Origin: Leucobacter sp. L43
GTDB taxonomy: Bacteria > Actinomycetota > Actinomycetes > Actinomycetales > Microbacteriaceae
Length of the DNA stretch: 64,000 nt
Direction: 5' to 3'
Assembly (NCBI RefSeq): GCF_016597785.1
Contig: NZ_JAENJG010000001.1
Coordinates: forward strand, 806,001 to 870,000
The translations under genes and the position numbers were made by a program. Positions 36,648 through 45,198 of this stretch are shown here, piece by piece; the stretch's first letter is position 1; every line of letters starts with the position of its first letter. The notes beneath the pieces are model-generated. The model did no database searches. It was given only the letters and a program-made list of their open reading frames with translations, and was not told the origin of the DNA.

Positions 36648-37309
36648 GACGCTGCGAGGAGTGCGCGGTCACCATCGAGGGCACCTGGGCCACGTGCCCG
36701 CTCTGCCGGACCGCGCTCATCGGCGACGCCTCCCCCGATCCGCTGCCCAGCGTTCCCCTCACCTTCTCGAAGCGGCGCATCCTGAAGGCGCTCTTCTTCG
36801 CGTCGCTCGCGGTGATCCTCGTCTCATTCGTCGTGCAGCTCTTCTTCGCCCGCGACCTCGACGGCATCGGCGTCTGGCGATCCATCTGGCTCGGCGTCAC
36901 CGCCATGTGGCTCGTCGTGCTCATGGCGGTGCGCAAACGCCGCAACGTGGCGAAAGGCACCGTCTACCTGGTGGCGCTCATCGGACTCGTCTGCGTCTAC
37001 TGGGACTACCTCGGGGGCTGGCAGCGCTGGTCGCTCACCTACGCCGTTCCGATCGTCTGCGCGTCGGCCATCATCGCCCTGCTGATCACCGTGCAGCTCC
37101 TCCGCATCGACGTCGCCGAGCACCTCGTCTACAGCGGACTCACCGTGCTCCTCGGCCTCGCGCCGTTCGTCTTCCTGGTCTTCGGCTGGGTGAACAATCC
37201 CTGGGCGTCGTGGAGCTGCATCGTCGTCAGCCTCGTCGCGCTGGGCGACGTGCAGATTCTGCGCGGGCGCGAAATGCGCCTCGAACTCGCGAAGCGCTTT
37301 CACCTGTAG
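36644..37309 (+). CDS. zinc-ribbon membrane protein (DUF6320-like)
   Basis: 221 residues. An N-terminal zinc ribbon with Cys4, Cys7, Cys18 and Cys21 is followed by about six membrane segments. ATGA overlap with the acyltransferase. The trio hydrolase / acyltransferase / zinc-ribbon membrane protein is known to me as a recurring gene set without assigned function. Confidence 0.75.
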   Translation: MRRCEECAVTIEGTWATCPLCRTALIGDASPDPLPSVPLTFSKRRILKALFFASLAVILVSFVVQLFFARDLDGIGVWRSIWLGVTAMWLVVLMAVRKRRNVAKGTVYLVALIGLVCVYWDYLGGWQRWSLTYAVPIVCASAIIALLITVQLLRIDVAEHLVYSGLTVLLGLAPFVFLVFGWVNNPWASWSCIVVSLVALGDVQILRGREMRLELAKRFHL

Positions 37310-37409
37310 GTGGGCGGCGGGTGCCGCAAGGGAACGCTCGCGACTCTGGCGCGGTGTCATCCGTCGTGGGTAGAGTGCTGGCAATATCCCCGTTGAAAGG
37401 AACTGCGCG

Positions 37410-37688
37410 ATGACTGATTACGCGAACGCTTGGGATTTGCTCGCCGACGCAATCGGTGCAGCGAAGAACGAGTCATCAGGGACCATTGCAGACGTCGCAC
37501 ATCTCACGATCGACCAGAGAATTGAGGTCGCGAAGGTCGCCGCGCTGCTCTCGATCTCGCAGGAATTGAGCGGCCTCCGTCAGGGTGAGGGCGCGGGGCC
37601 GGAGAAGATCGAGGCCCATCTGAGCCGGATCGCGATGCATCTGAGCGGGGAGACGCCGCCCGTGGAGTTTCGAAGCTTCGATCTCTAA
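37410..37688 (+). CDS. small acidic protein of unknown function
   Basis: 92 residues, helical, no membrane segment. AAAGGA ribosome site 8-12 nt before the ATG and a GTAGAGT box further upstream support it. No family recognised. It is the last chromosomal gene before the element's left end, 22 nt away. Confidence 0.7.
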   Translation: MTDYANAWDLLADAIGAAKNESSGTIADVAHLTIDQRIEVAKVAALLSISQELSGLRQGEGAGPEKIEAHLSRIAMHLSGETPPVEFRSFDL

Positions 37689-37710
37689 CCCGAGGTCCCG
37701 GGATGTGATG

Positions 37711-37731
37711 GTCCCCCCACAGGGATTCGAA
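37711..37731. repeat. attL, copy of the tRNA 3' end
   Basis: 21 bp identical to 54791-54811, covering half of the T arm and the 3' acceptor strand. Read on the minus strand the flanking chromosomal bases continue the discriminator A with CCA, showing that the original tRNA gene encoded its CCA end. Confidence 0.88.
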
Positions 37732-37913
37732 ACCGGTGCATTACCTAGCGGATGCGGTCCTTGCCTTCTAGACCATTGTTTTTACGCGGTTTTTCGAAGC
37801 GCTACGATCACCCAGACTGCCTTTGGTTTTTACAAGTTGTTGCGGGAAAGTTGCGGACTGCTCGGCACTCCGGACCCATCGGCCCATTTCACATCTCGCT
37901 CGGACGTGACTGC

Positions 37914-37932
37914 TTACCCGTATTACGGGTAA
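37914..37932. repeat. palindrome with TTACCCG arms
   Basis: TTACCCGTATTACGGGTAA: 9-bp arms around one base. The same TTACCC core recurs in the hairpin 40 bp downstream and, inverted, at about 38048. Confidence 0.6.
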
Positions 37933-37972
37933 CGGGGATCAGTCACTACGCAACTGGCGAAAACTCGAGCCG

Positions 37973-38008
37973 ATGCCCGCTTACCCCCGATTCGGGGTAA
38001 GCGGGCAT
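37973..38008 (+). terminator. hairpin near attL
   Basis: Perfect 15-bp stem with a 6-nt loop, followed on the plus strand by TTTTG. Works as a terminator for plus-strand transcription leaving the left flank, or as a binding site. Confidence 0.6.
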
Positions 38009-38130
38009 TTTGTCGGAGTTTCGCCCATACACCACTGGCATTAGAGGGTTACCGCGTCCCGCGTTCCGTGACACCAGCGACAAACGACCGCGTTTCAAAC
38101 GCGAGATGAGAGTGCAAGCACCGCGCCCCC

Positions 38131-38319
38131 TTACGGGCGCACCTCGATTCGCGATGCTTCGATGATCGCGTCGATCTCTTCACGCTTATAGAGCGGTGCT
38201 CGTGAACCGTTGAGTCGGTAGAAAGGGAACCTGCGGTACTCGGAGCGGAGGTTCGCGAGGCTCTTCTCCGACAGCCCGGTCAGTTCCGAGAGCTTTTCAG
38301 GTGTCATCCATTCAGTCAT
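38131..38319 (-). CDS. excisionase-like helix-turn-helix protein
   Basis: 62 residues, a single MerR/AlpA-type HTH (MTPEKLSELTGLSEKSLANL). Small winged-helix proteins of this shape direct the integrase to excise or act as operon regulators. Its place near attL, at the opposite end from the integrase, fits a recombination directionality factor. No strong ribosome site; an internal ATG at residue 5 is an alternative start. Confidence 0.7.
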   Translation of the reverse strand: MTEWMTPEKLSELTGLSEKSLANLRSEYRRFPFYRLNGSRAPLYKREEIDAIIEASRIEVRP

Positions 38320-38395
38320 CAGTCCAGTATCGAGTTCCTTGACACTGAACTAAAGAACGGTAGCGCCCCCGATCCCGCGAGCTCTAGTGCTTCAC

Positions 38396-38854
38396 TTAGC
38401 TGCCGCTCGGACTGAACAAGTGGGTCTTGCCGAATACGTTGATGGGCACCTTCGGAAGTTCCATCTCGGGCTCGCCGATCAACCTGGTTTCCAGCTGCGC
38501 GACTGCTTTAACAATTGCCCCAACCACGTCCTCGACACTCGCTTCCCCATCCCCGTTTTCGGCGCTCATGGTCCCACCTAGAGCGTTAAGAAGTTCACGC
38601 GTCACAACCATGCGCGGATCGAGTGCTTCATCCAGGTAACGGAGCTTCTCTTCCAAGGACACGTCCTTCGTGTCTCCCGCGAAGAACGCGCGAGCATCGT
38701 TCGCCTGATCCTCGTTCAATTCCCATCGTTCGTTCTTGACGTGCTCGGGGTAACGCGCGCGAAGGAAGGCTCGCACGCGCCTACCTGGACGAGACTCACC
38801 CCCATGCCCAAGTTCTTGCGCGAGCTCGACGGGGGTCATTGGGTAAGTAGTCAT
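38396..38854 (-). CDS. element-borne protein with N-terminal DNA-binding-like region
   Basis: 152 residues. The first 60 (TPVELAQELGHGGESRPGRR and then an RAFLRARYPEH helix) look like the small DNA-binding region seen in several actinophage proteins; the rest is acidic and helical. No function assigned. Confidence 0.6.
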   Translation of the reverse strand: MTTYPMTPVELAQELGHGGESRPGRRVRAFLRARYPEHVKNERWELNEDQANDARAFFAGDTKDVSLEEKLRYLDEALDPRMVVTRELLNALGGTMSAENGDGEASVEDVVGAIVKAVAQLETRLIGEPEMELPKVPINVFGKTHLFSPSGS

Positions 38855-38916
38855 GCGATCAGAATAAACTCAATCCCGCGCTATCCTATTCGAACATACT
38901 TTCGAATGGAGGAGCG

Positions 38917-39201
38917 ATGGGAAGGCCGGCACCGATACGCCTGGACGCCGATACTTGGGCGGTCATGCGGGAAGCGACGGAGCATCCCACTGCGATCATT
39001 CACCGCGTTACCGACATGCACGGCACCGCACGGTTCCTGGTGATGAAGTGGCATCTGAACCCCGCCAACCAGAGAATGACCGGCATCTACCCCACACTCG
39101 AGCAAGCCGACAACTCAGTGCTCTACGACCTCTCGAAAGTAAACGCGGCCGTTGCGAAGAACTCCGGACCGCCAAACGGAGGCGGGCGCATCCACGTGTA
39201 A
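38917..39201 (+). CDS. small conserved-looking protein of unknown function
   Basis: 94 residues. GGAGGAG lies directly upstream of the ATG. The stretch ARFLVMKWHLNPANQRMTGI and then YPTLEQAD resembles small proteins frequent in Microbacteriaceae, with no known role. An inverted TTCGAA pair lies in its upstream region at 38889-38906. Confidence 0.6.
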   Translation: MGRPAPIRLDADTWAVMREATEHPTAIIHRVTDMHGTARFLVMKWHLNPANQRMTGIYPTLEQADNSVLYDLSKVNAAVAKNSGPPNGGGRIHV

Positions 39202-39314
39202 ATAGCTGAGTCCTTGGGGCGAGGTCAAGCCCCTTCGTGGACCGTATCCAGTGTTTCAAAATATTGATGTCGTCTCGGCTCTCCGTGTACCCCATACCTT
39301 TGACTGGGAACGAC

Positions 39315-39353
39315 AGAACCGCCCCTCCTGAGACTTCAGGGAGGGGCGGTTCT
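39315..39353. terminator. bidirectional terminator
   Basis: Perfect 14-bp stem with an 11-nt loop between the plus-strand small gene and the minus-strand gene ending at 39362. Confidence 0.75.
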
Positions 39354-39361
39354 CTTTCGGC

Positions 39362-39691
39362 TCAGGCTATGTCGGGATTGTTCTTGACGTACCGTTCAGC
39401 CTCGTCCTCGCTGATCGCAATGAGCCCACGCGGTGTGTGTGCGAGCGCGTTCAATGCGCGCACCCACGCCTTGCTCATTTCCGGCTCTCGACTTCCGGAG
39501 AAATGAAACGCCAGGGCCGCGAATGGCGATAGCCAGACGGACATGCGTCCGTCTCCTTGATCATGCGACTTCTGCCAACTGAGAAAGAAGCTCTCCTTCT
39601 TCTTTAGCTTCTGCCCGATTACGAACTGCAGGTGTGCGAGCAGTCGATCCTCGAACTCGTAGTGCCGACCACCGTGTATTAAGTTCCCCAT
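39362..39691 (-). CDS. DUF7882-like small protein (copy 1)
   Basis: 109 residues: a start MGNLIHGGRHYEFEDRLLAHLQFVIG, a Trp-containing middle with SVWLSP and a FHFSGSREPEMSKAWV block. It shares this plan with the next gene. Such proteins occur in many copies in Microbacteriaceae and are often mislabelled as ATP-dependent DNA ligase; no ligase motif is visible here. Function unknown. Confidence 0.65.
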   Translation of the reverse strand: MGNLIHGGRHYEFEDRLLAHLQFVIGQKLKKKESFFLSWQKSHDQGDGRMSVWLSPFAALAFHFSGSREPEMSKAWVRALNALAHTPRGLIAISEDEAERYVKNNPDIA

Positions 39692-39782
39692 CTGCGCAGT
39701 CTGTCAGCTACACCGGTTCACCGCGCGGGGTTGCCATATCTGGTGAAGTGTGGGGTCCGGATGCAATAGGGGTAGTCAGATC

Positions 39783-40133
39783 TCAGTTCGGCCTGAGATT
39801 ACCGGGATAGTGGGGGCCAGTCGCTTCGGCCACAGCCAGGTCGCCGTCTTCCGTCGTGACAATGAGTCCCGTTGTGGAGTTGGCCGACTCTCCGAGTCGC
39901 TGCAACCACTCCTTATTGATCGCCGGCACTCGGCTCCCCAGGAACTTGAACGTGATCGTGGTTTGCGGAGAAATCCAGATCGATGTCCGCCCGTCACCGA
40001 CGCTCACGCTGTCCTTCCACGACATCAAGAACGCTTCCTCGCGCATGAGCTTTTGCACGATGATGATCTGGAGATGCGAGAGCAGGCGATCCTCGAAGCG
40101 CGTGATCAGGCCGTCATACTGAATCGATCCCAT
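39783..40133 (-). CDS. DUF7882-like small protein (copy 2)
   Basis: 116 residues from the ATG at 40133. It has the same order of motifs as copy 1 (FEDRLLSHLQIIIVQKL, DGRTSIWISP, FKFLGSRVPAINKEWLQRLG), so the two are a diverged tandem pair. Function unknown. Confidence 0.65.
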   Translation of the reverse strand: MGSIQYDGLITRFEDRLLSHLQIIIVQKLMREEAFLMSWKDSVSVGDGRTSIWISPQTTITFKFLGSRVPAINKEWLQRLGESANSTTGLIVTTEDGDLAVAEATGPHYPGNLRPN

Positions 40134-40303
40134 TGGGTCACTGTCCTGTTCTACTTGCACGGCCACGGACGTTCCTCGACCACTCGTCCATCAAGTACAT
40201 GGAGCTTTGGTTCACCCAACAAGCCCTTGACAGCGGCGGCGGCGCATCCGAAACGACGAAAAGCCCCCTGCGGCATCCCGAAGGACACCACAGGGGGCGA
40301 AAC

Positions 40304-41185
40304 TCATATCAGTGGCGACGACATCTTCTGGTCAATCACGACCCCAGCACCGTCCTCGACGATTACCCACGAGATACCAAGTTCGTCGACCGTTTCCTGC
40401 GTGAGGAGTGTCGAGAGCGCCTGCGCAGCTCGTTGCCCCAGATCCTTACCTTCAGGGGTACTCCGGTCAACCTGCAACGTGAAGTACGCATCAGAGCCTT
40501 CTACACGGACGCCGACGAGATAGCCGCCCCACAGTGACGGATCGACAGCCAACAGCTCCTGATAACTGCTCTCCACGAACAGCGCGTATTTCAAGTCTTC
40601 ATCGAGCATTGCTGACTTCTCGTCGTCAGTAAGCCCAGGCTGGATCTCTGCCTCCTTCGTGGGCTCCGGCGTCTGAGTTTTTTCAGGCTTCTCCGCTTCC
40701 TCTGGCTCCTCAGAAACTCTCGGCGATTCCTTGGGCTCAGGTGTCGTCGTCGGCTTCGCAGCAGGTGTCTCCTCCGGCTTATCCGGGACGGACACCGATT
40801 CCGAAGTGATGGGCTTGATACCTGTTATGAGCGAAGAAGTCGTGCTGATTGAAGCAATTGTCGCCAACCCGGCAAGCACAAGGCCAGTCACGGCTAATCC
40901 CTTTGGCGCACGCTTCAGCAGAGCGAACCCGGCAACTGCCGCGGCACCAAGTCCAAGCAGAATCCCCAACACTGGAACCAAGCCCAGCAGGAAGGCGACA
41001 ATGCCGGCAACTAGCGCGGCTATGCCGAGACCCTTCAAAGAGTTGACGATCGGCGCGGTTTTCGGAGCGGCCGGAGCGCCGGGGGCAGCCTGCGGTGCCG
41101 CGTAAGCATCCGTCCAAGCATTTCCGTCCCACCATCGCTGACGACCAGAACCATCGTCGTACCAACCTGCAGGAGCGTTTGACAT
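40304..41185 (-). CDS. DUF2510 membrane protein
   Basis: 293 residues. The first 25 (AGWYDDGSGRQRWWDGNAWT) are the DUF2510 motif common in actinobacterial membrane proteins. Two or three hydrophobic segments follow, then a Pro/Glu/Lys/Thr-rich linker, and a soluble outer domain ending ISWVIVEDGAGVVIDQ. Probably membrane-anchored with the last domain outside. The start at 41185 is preferred because DUF2510 sits at the N terminus in relatives. Confidence 0.7.
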   Translation of the reverse strand: MSNAPAGWYDDGSGRQRWWDGNAWTDAYAAPQAAPGAPAAPKTAPIVNSLKGLGIAALVAGIVAFLLGLVPVLGILLGLGAAAVAGFALLKRAPKGLAVTGLVLAGLATIASISTTSSLITGIKPITSESVSVPDKPEETPAAKPTTTPEPKESPRVSEEPEEAEKPEKTQTPEPTKEAEIQPGLTDDEKSAMLDEDLKYALFVESSYQELLAVDPSLWGGYLVGVRVEGSDAYFTLQVDRSTPEGKDLGQRAAQALSTLLTQETVDELGISWVIVEDGAGVVIDQKMSSPLI

Positions 41186-41330
41186 CTGAATTCCCGATCT
41201 CACGAACAGTGCGGAGCTGCACCAAACTAAATAAGACTGCCACACGATTTACATGCCCCATCAGGTTCACCCGTGTTTTCACCCTTGGCATCACCTGTTT
41301 AGTTTCCCCAAGGACTGCGATGATTCTCGT

Positions 41331-41960
41331 GTGAAGAAACTTGCCGTCAGCGCCGCCGTGCTCCTCCTTGCTCTCACTGGTTGCACCGCTCAAGCGGAGA
41401 CATCGTCAGAAGCCGCACAGAACTCGGAGAATTCGGCCGAACCTACCATCGACCCCGGCCCTATCGAGCTCACGAAAGAAGAAGCAGGAGAACGGTATCT
41501 CCAGCTCGTGTGCCAAGGCAACACAGCGAGTGACGCGGTTATCAACGCTTTCAACGCCCACCTTGACGAGTTCAATGCAGGTGGCACACCGGAAGTTGAG
41601 ACGGTGAAAGCTGCTGCTGCGGAACTGGTCCGGGTGAACCGCATGCAGATCGAAACCATCGACGATGACTACTACGTATGGCCGGAAATCGTCGGTGATC
41701 AACTTCTCCACATTCGGGCAGAAACGATGACAGACCTTGCGGCGGATCAGGCTGTGATGAATGCTCAGACTTATGAAGAGGCGCTGCGCGTCACTTATAA
41801 CGAGGCCACCGCTGAACAGCAAGCAGCACCGCAGGAGATCAGATATCAGCTGGGCATCGACGCCGACACCACAAGCTCATGTGTGGGATATGAGACTGCC
41901 CTCGACGAGATTCATGCAGAGATGCTGGAGCGAAACGAGCAGCTCGCCGCGCAAGAGTAA
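41331..41960 (+). CDS. putative lipoprotein
   Basis: 209 residues. Signal peptide with lipobox LTGC (Cys18), then an acidic helical domain. GTG start; an alternative longer frame lacks the signal. Unknown function. A lipoprotein on a prophage-like element could alter the cell surface, for example by blocking phage adsorption, but nothing in the sequence proves that. Confidence 0.7.
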   Translation: MKKLAVSAAVLLLALTGCTAQAETSSEAAQNSENSAEPTIDPGPIELTKEEAGERYLQLVCQGNTASDAVINAFNAHLDEFNAGGTPEVETVKAAAAELVRVNRMQIETIDDDYYVWPEIVGDQLLHIRAETMTDLAADQAVMNAQTYEEALRVTYNEATAEQQAAPQEIRYQLGIDADTTSSCVGYETALDEIHAEMLERNEQLAAQE

Positions 41961-41983
41961 GAATAGCCTCCTGAAACACGAAT

Positions 41984-42019
41984 AGTGCCCCTCCCCGGCC
42001 GTAGCCAGAGAGGGGCACT
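41984..42019. terminator. bidirectional terminator
   Basis: 10-bp perfect stem between the lipoprotein gene (plus) and the tape-measure gene (minus). Confidence 0.7.
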
Positions 42020-42024
42020 CATCG

Positions 42025-44694
42025 TTAGAAACCGGCTCGTCGCCGTTCCCTTGCCATCTGGTTCGAGTATTCGTCGATCTCCCGATTCGCTACTACTTGC
42101 ATCGTGCCGATCAGGGCACCCTTGGTGTCAACAAGGGTGAGCTCCGTCGGCGTCTCCGTATGGACGCGCTCGATGACTGTCGTCTGAGCGGCGATCGAAG
42201 GCGCGAAGCTGCCTCGTGTCATTCCCTCAGAGAACTGCCCCGCATTGATCTGCTTCAACAGCGCACGATGCTTCGACGCTTCGGAAGCGCGAATCACTTC
42301 CTCACCCTTCGACAGGCGCACCAGCACCGAATCAGAAGTCGTCGTCCCCTGGCCAAACACCGTCCCTGAGGCGATGCCACCACCGATACCGGGCACCATG
42401 CCGCCCGCAGCGAGCCCGATCGTACCGCCAACCGCGTAGCCAGACGCATACCCGACCGTGCCCCCGGACGCGTACTTCTCCTCGATACCTTGCGGGCTGA
42501 GAATCAGTGCATCACGAGTACGGATATCGACCGACACCGGCGACGGGATAGACCGCAACTTCGCAATGAAGTTATCGATCTGCGCCGAAGCCGCATCCGC
42601 ATTCGTCGAAACGTTTGCGTTCGTGTTCCCCGGGATGGCCTCAGCTGATGCCTTCACATTGTCGAGACCTTGCTGCACCTGAGCCGCAGTCGGAACACGG
42701 CGAGCGGCCCATGCCTCAGCATCAGCAGCATTCTCACCGAGCGCGATCCGCTGATCGATCAGTCCCTGCCGCGCAGAGTCCAAGATCGCATTCGCCTCAG
42801 ACTGCGCCCCACCAGCGTTCATAATCGACGCTGCTTGTTCACGGGCGCCATCCGCGATATCGAGCATCGCTGACTGCGTCTTACTTCCCGCTTCGGTGTA
42901 GATATCCAGTGAGGCAGTACCGCTCGCGAAGATATCGTTGAGCGCACGGATCTTGTCCTGCAAGTCGATCGCAGCACGGTCAGCATCGATCTGTGCCGAC
43001 CCGAAGTTGCGAATCTCATCAGCTACCTTCGAGATGCCCTCCGTCACCGTCGCCGCGACACCAGCAAGCTCTTCAAGGGTTTGGGTCGCCCCAGTGGTCG
43101 AACCCGCCGCCGCATCCTGCGACGATGCGACACCAGACAGTGCAAGATCGAGAAGCGTCGCGTTATCACTTGACTTCCCCATCTCTGTGGCCTGCGACAC
43201 CAGCTGATCCTTGAACGCTGGCATCATGTCGAGCATCTGCGACATGCGCTCATCCGTCAGCTGATACTCATCACGCAACATCGCAAGCGACGCGGCAGCG
43301 TCCGCGGCGTTCATCGAGCTCAGCGCGTCGCCCATCTTCGCAAACCGATCACGTGCCTTATCCGCCTGCGGGTCGAGCGCCAACAGATATGTACCGAGTG
43401 AGCCCATCCAACGCATGTCCGGTGCCCCCGAAACCTGATCGATGAAGTCCCCGAACTTCTCCGTCGCCTTCTCCGTGTTGATGTCGAAGCCATCGAAGAT
43501 GTTGTCAGTGCCCTTGAAGGCCTCCGCGACGATGTCCTTCGCTTTGCCCGACGTGACGAGAGCATTCTGAAGCTCTGTCGTGGTCAGGGTCGCATCCTCC
43601 ACGCTCTGCCGGAACTGATCAAGTGCGGCAGACGCAGCGAGCACGACCCCACCGATCGCGATTCCTTTACCGATGCCGCGCATAACCGCATCGAGTCGGC
43701 TCCCGGAATATCCGACATCGACGAGTGCGCTCTTAAACTCGAGCCACTTGGGAAGGGCCAGCATTGCAGCGCCAGCCCCCAGGGATGCAGCGCCGCCCAG
43801 CCCTGTTAGAACCGAGACGGTCGTTTTTACCGGGCCGGGGAGATCCTCGAATGCGCGCATCGCGTCCGCCGCCCAATTGAGAAGCTCTACGAGAGCGCCG
43901 CCACCGTTCGGGTCAACGAGCGGTGTAGCCAACTCTGCGGAGAAGTCACGCCAGGCCGCTTTCACGCGGTCCATCGATCCCTCGAAGGTGTTCTTGACGT
44001 TCTCCGCGGCACCCGCGTAAGTGTCGCTCATGCCTGCCGCCAGGGCATCGAGCGCCTGGCCTGCGTCGATGGTGCCCTTCGTGATGTCCTCTCGAATCTG
44101 TGCACCTGTCTTACCCATCTGGGAGCCGATTAGCTCAGCAGCATTCACGCCACGCCCACCGAACTCATTCAGATCCTCAGCCGTGATCTTTGCCGACGAC
44201 TGGATCTTCGACATCGTTGCGACGATGCCCTCAATGTCAGCGTTCCTGCCACCAGCAGCAGCCACCGCGTTCTGCACCGCATCGAGATACGGCACAACCT
44301 TCTTCGCCTCAATCCCGAACGCCAACATCTGCTGCTGCGCGTTGATAAATGTCGCCTTCGAGAAGGGACTATTCCTGGCGAAAGCGTCCAGCTTGTCCAT
44401 CTGCGCATTCGCAGCCGATGCCGACCCCAACAGCGTCGACAACGCAGCGCGAGTCGTCTGCTGAAGGGTGTTGTACTGAATCCCTGTGCTCAGAGCAGCA
44501 GCACCAATTCCAGTGACGGCAACACCGACTGCCGTTAGCCCGCTGCCCACCGTCGACCATGCCTCACGGGACGATTTCGCCGAATCCACGACCCGCGCCT
44601 TCGTCTCCCCGATCGCATCACGCGCACGGCCCATCCCCTGAACCAGGCCAGTCGCATCGGCTTGGAGCTTGATACTCACTACCCGATCAGCCAT
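42025..44694 (-). CDS. phage tail tape-measure protein
   Basis: 889 residues. The N-terminal 350 match the tape-measure core: repeated aligned helices, LNEFGGRGVNAAELIGSQMG and GEAFxGTxxAxxEN-like AAENVKNTFEGSMDRVKAAW. Hydrophobic segments and a Gly-rich stretch (YASGGTVGYASGYAVGG) lie further on. Such proteins set tail length and form part of the DNA exit path. At 889 residues it would specify a tail well over 100 nm by the usual rule of about 0.15 nm per residue. GGGGGAGG precedes the ATG. It overlaps the upstream gene by 8 nt. No other tail gene is present. Confidence 0.85.
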   Translation of the reverse strand: MADRVVSIKLQADATGLVQGMGRARDAIGETKARVVDSAKSSREAWSTVGSGLTAVGVAVTGIGAAALSTGIQYNTLQQTTRAALSTLLGSASAANAQMDKLDAFARNSPFSKATFINAQQQMLAFGIEAKKVVPYLDAVQNAVAAAGGRNADIEGIVATMSKIQSSAKITAEDLNEFGGRGVNAAELIGSQMGKTGAQIREDITKGTIDAGQALDALAAGMSDTYAGAAENVKNTFEGSMDRVKAAWRDFSAELATPLVDPNGGGALVELLNWAADAMRAFEDLPGPVKTTVSVLTGLGGAASLGAGAAMLALPKWLEFKSALVDVGYSGSRLDAVMRGIGKGIAIGGVVLAASAALDQFRQSVEDATLTTTELQNALVTSGKAKDIVAEAFKGTDNIFDGFDINTEKATEKFGDFIDQVSGAPDMRWMGSLGTYLLALDPQADKARDRFAKMGDALSSMNAADAAASLAMLRDEYQLTDERMSQMLDMMPAFKDQLVSQATEMGKSSDNATLLDLALSGVASSQDAAAGSTTGATQTLEELAGVAATVTEGISKVADEIRNFGSAQIDADRAAIDLQDKIRALNDIFASGTASLDIYTEAGSKTQSAMLDIADGAREQAASIMNAGGAQSEANAILDSARQGLIDQRIALGENAADAEAWAARRVPTAAQVQQGLDNVKASAEAIPGNTNANVSTNADAASAQIDNFIAKLRSIPSPVSVDIRTRDALILSPQGIEEKYASGGTVGYASGYAVGGTIGLAAGGMVPGIGGGIASGTVFGQGTTTSDSVLVRLSKGEEVIRASEASKHRALLKQINAGQFSEGMTRGSFAPSIAAQTTVIERVHTETPTELTLVDTKGALIGTMQVVANREIDEYSNQMARERRRAGF

Positions 44695-45106
44695 TGCGCA
44701 CCTCCCCCTCATAGAAGAACTCCCCCGAATACTCAGGCGCACCGTCCAGGAGCCCGCGATAAATCAGCACGAACGGCACAACATGGACCAGCGCTAACGG
44801 AAGACCCGCATCCGGGCAACGCTCCAGCAGCCAATCCTTGAAGCTCTGATACGCCGTAGACAGCACCACGCGTCGAGCGAGTGGCGGCAATCCCGCAACA
44901 GGCCCCAGAACCCCCTTCAGATCGGCCCCAGGATCGCGCAGCGCATCCGCGATCGCGTTCGTATGCTCCATGAAGTTCAAGCGCGAGATCCGCACTTGCT
45001 CACCGCCCACACCCACAAGCACCATGAACCCGTCAGGGGCAGTCGCCCCAAGGCCCTTCAACTCGGGGACCGCATCCACGATCCGATCGAACTCTTCTTG
45101 AGCCAT
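44687..45106 (-). CDS. protein preceding the tape measure, possible tail assembly chaperone
   Basis: 139 residues, GAGAGGAG ribosome site before the ATG at 45106. Its position immediately upstream of the tape measure is where siphophages encode tail assembly chaperones, and the overlap indicates coupling. No frameshift signal is obvious, and sequence alone does not identify it. Confidence 0.6.
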   Translation of the reverse strand: MAQEEFDRIVDAVPELKGLGATAPDGFMVLVGVGGEQVRISRLNFMEHTNAIADALRDPGADLKGVLGPVAGLPPLARRVVLSTAYQSFKDWLLERCPDAGLPLALVHVVPFVLIYRGLLDGAPEYSGEFFYEGEVRNG

Positions 45107-45133
45107 GTCGGCTCCTCTCTGTTTTGGGTACAA

Positions 45134-45161
45134 AAAGGGAGCCTCGAATGAGACTCCCTTT
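45134..45161 (-). terminator. terminator after the primase gene
   Basis: 12-bp stem with one mismatch followed on the minus strand by five T residues, 37 nt past the primase-polymerase stop. A true intrinsic terminator; it separates replication from tail genes. Confidence 0.75.
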
Positions 45162-45198
45162 GGGATATTGCGCGGGCTCGCGACGCTAGATATTTAGG

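Larger units (their letters stand above)
37732..38130. other. non-coding end of the element with palindromes
   Basis: About 400 bases without a credible gene between attL and the excisionase-like gene. It holds a 19-bp palindrome at 37914-37932, a 15-bp hairpin at 37973-38008 and a 15-nt palindrome CGCGTTTCAAACGCG at 38089-38103. Such clusters next to an att site are candidates for integrase/excisionase arm sites; this is inference. Confidence 0.6.

Noticed and set aside
37711-37800. Possible second complete tRNA (or suppressor-like tRNA) at the left repeat
   Set aside because: Only the T-arm half and acceptor strand match; the rest does not fold into a cloverleaf. It is the attL copy.
37705-37932. 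75-codon frame across the left att site
   Set aside because: It crosses the integration junction and reads through tRNA sequence, so it exists only by chance.
39362-40133. ATP-dependent DNA ligase
   Set aside because: The proteins are about 110 residues and lack the KxDG ligase motif; the name given to such proteins is a common mislabel.
41253-41330. N-terminal extension of the lipoprotein
   Set aside because: It would bury the signal peptide; the GTG at 41331 gives a proper lipoprotein signal.
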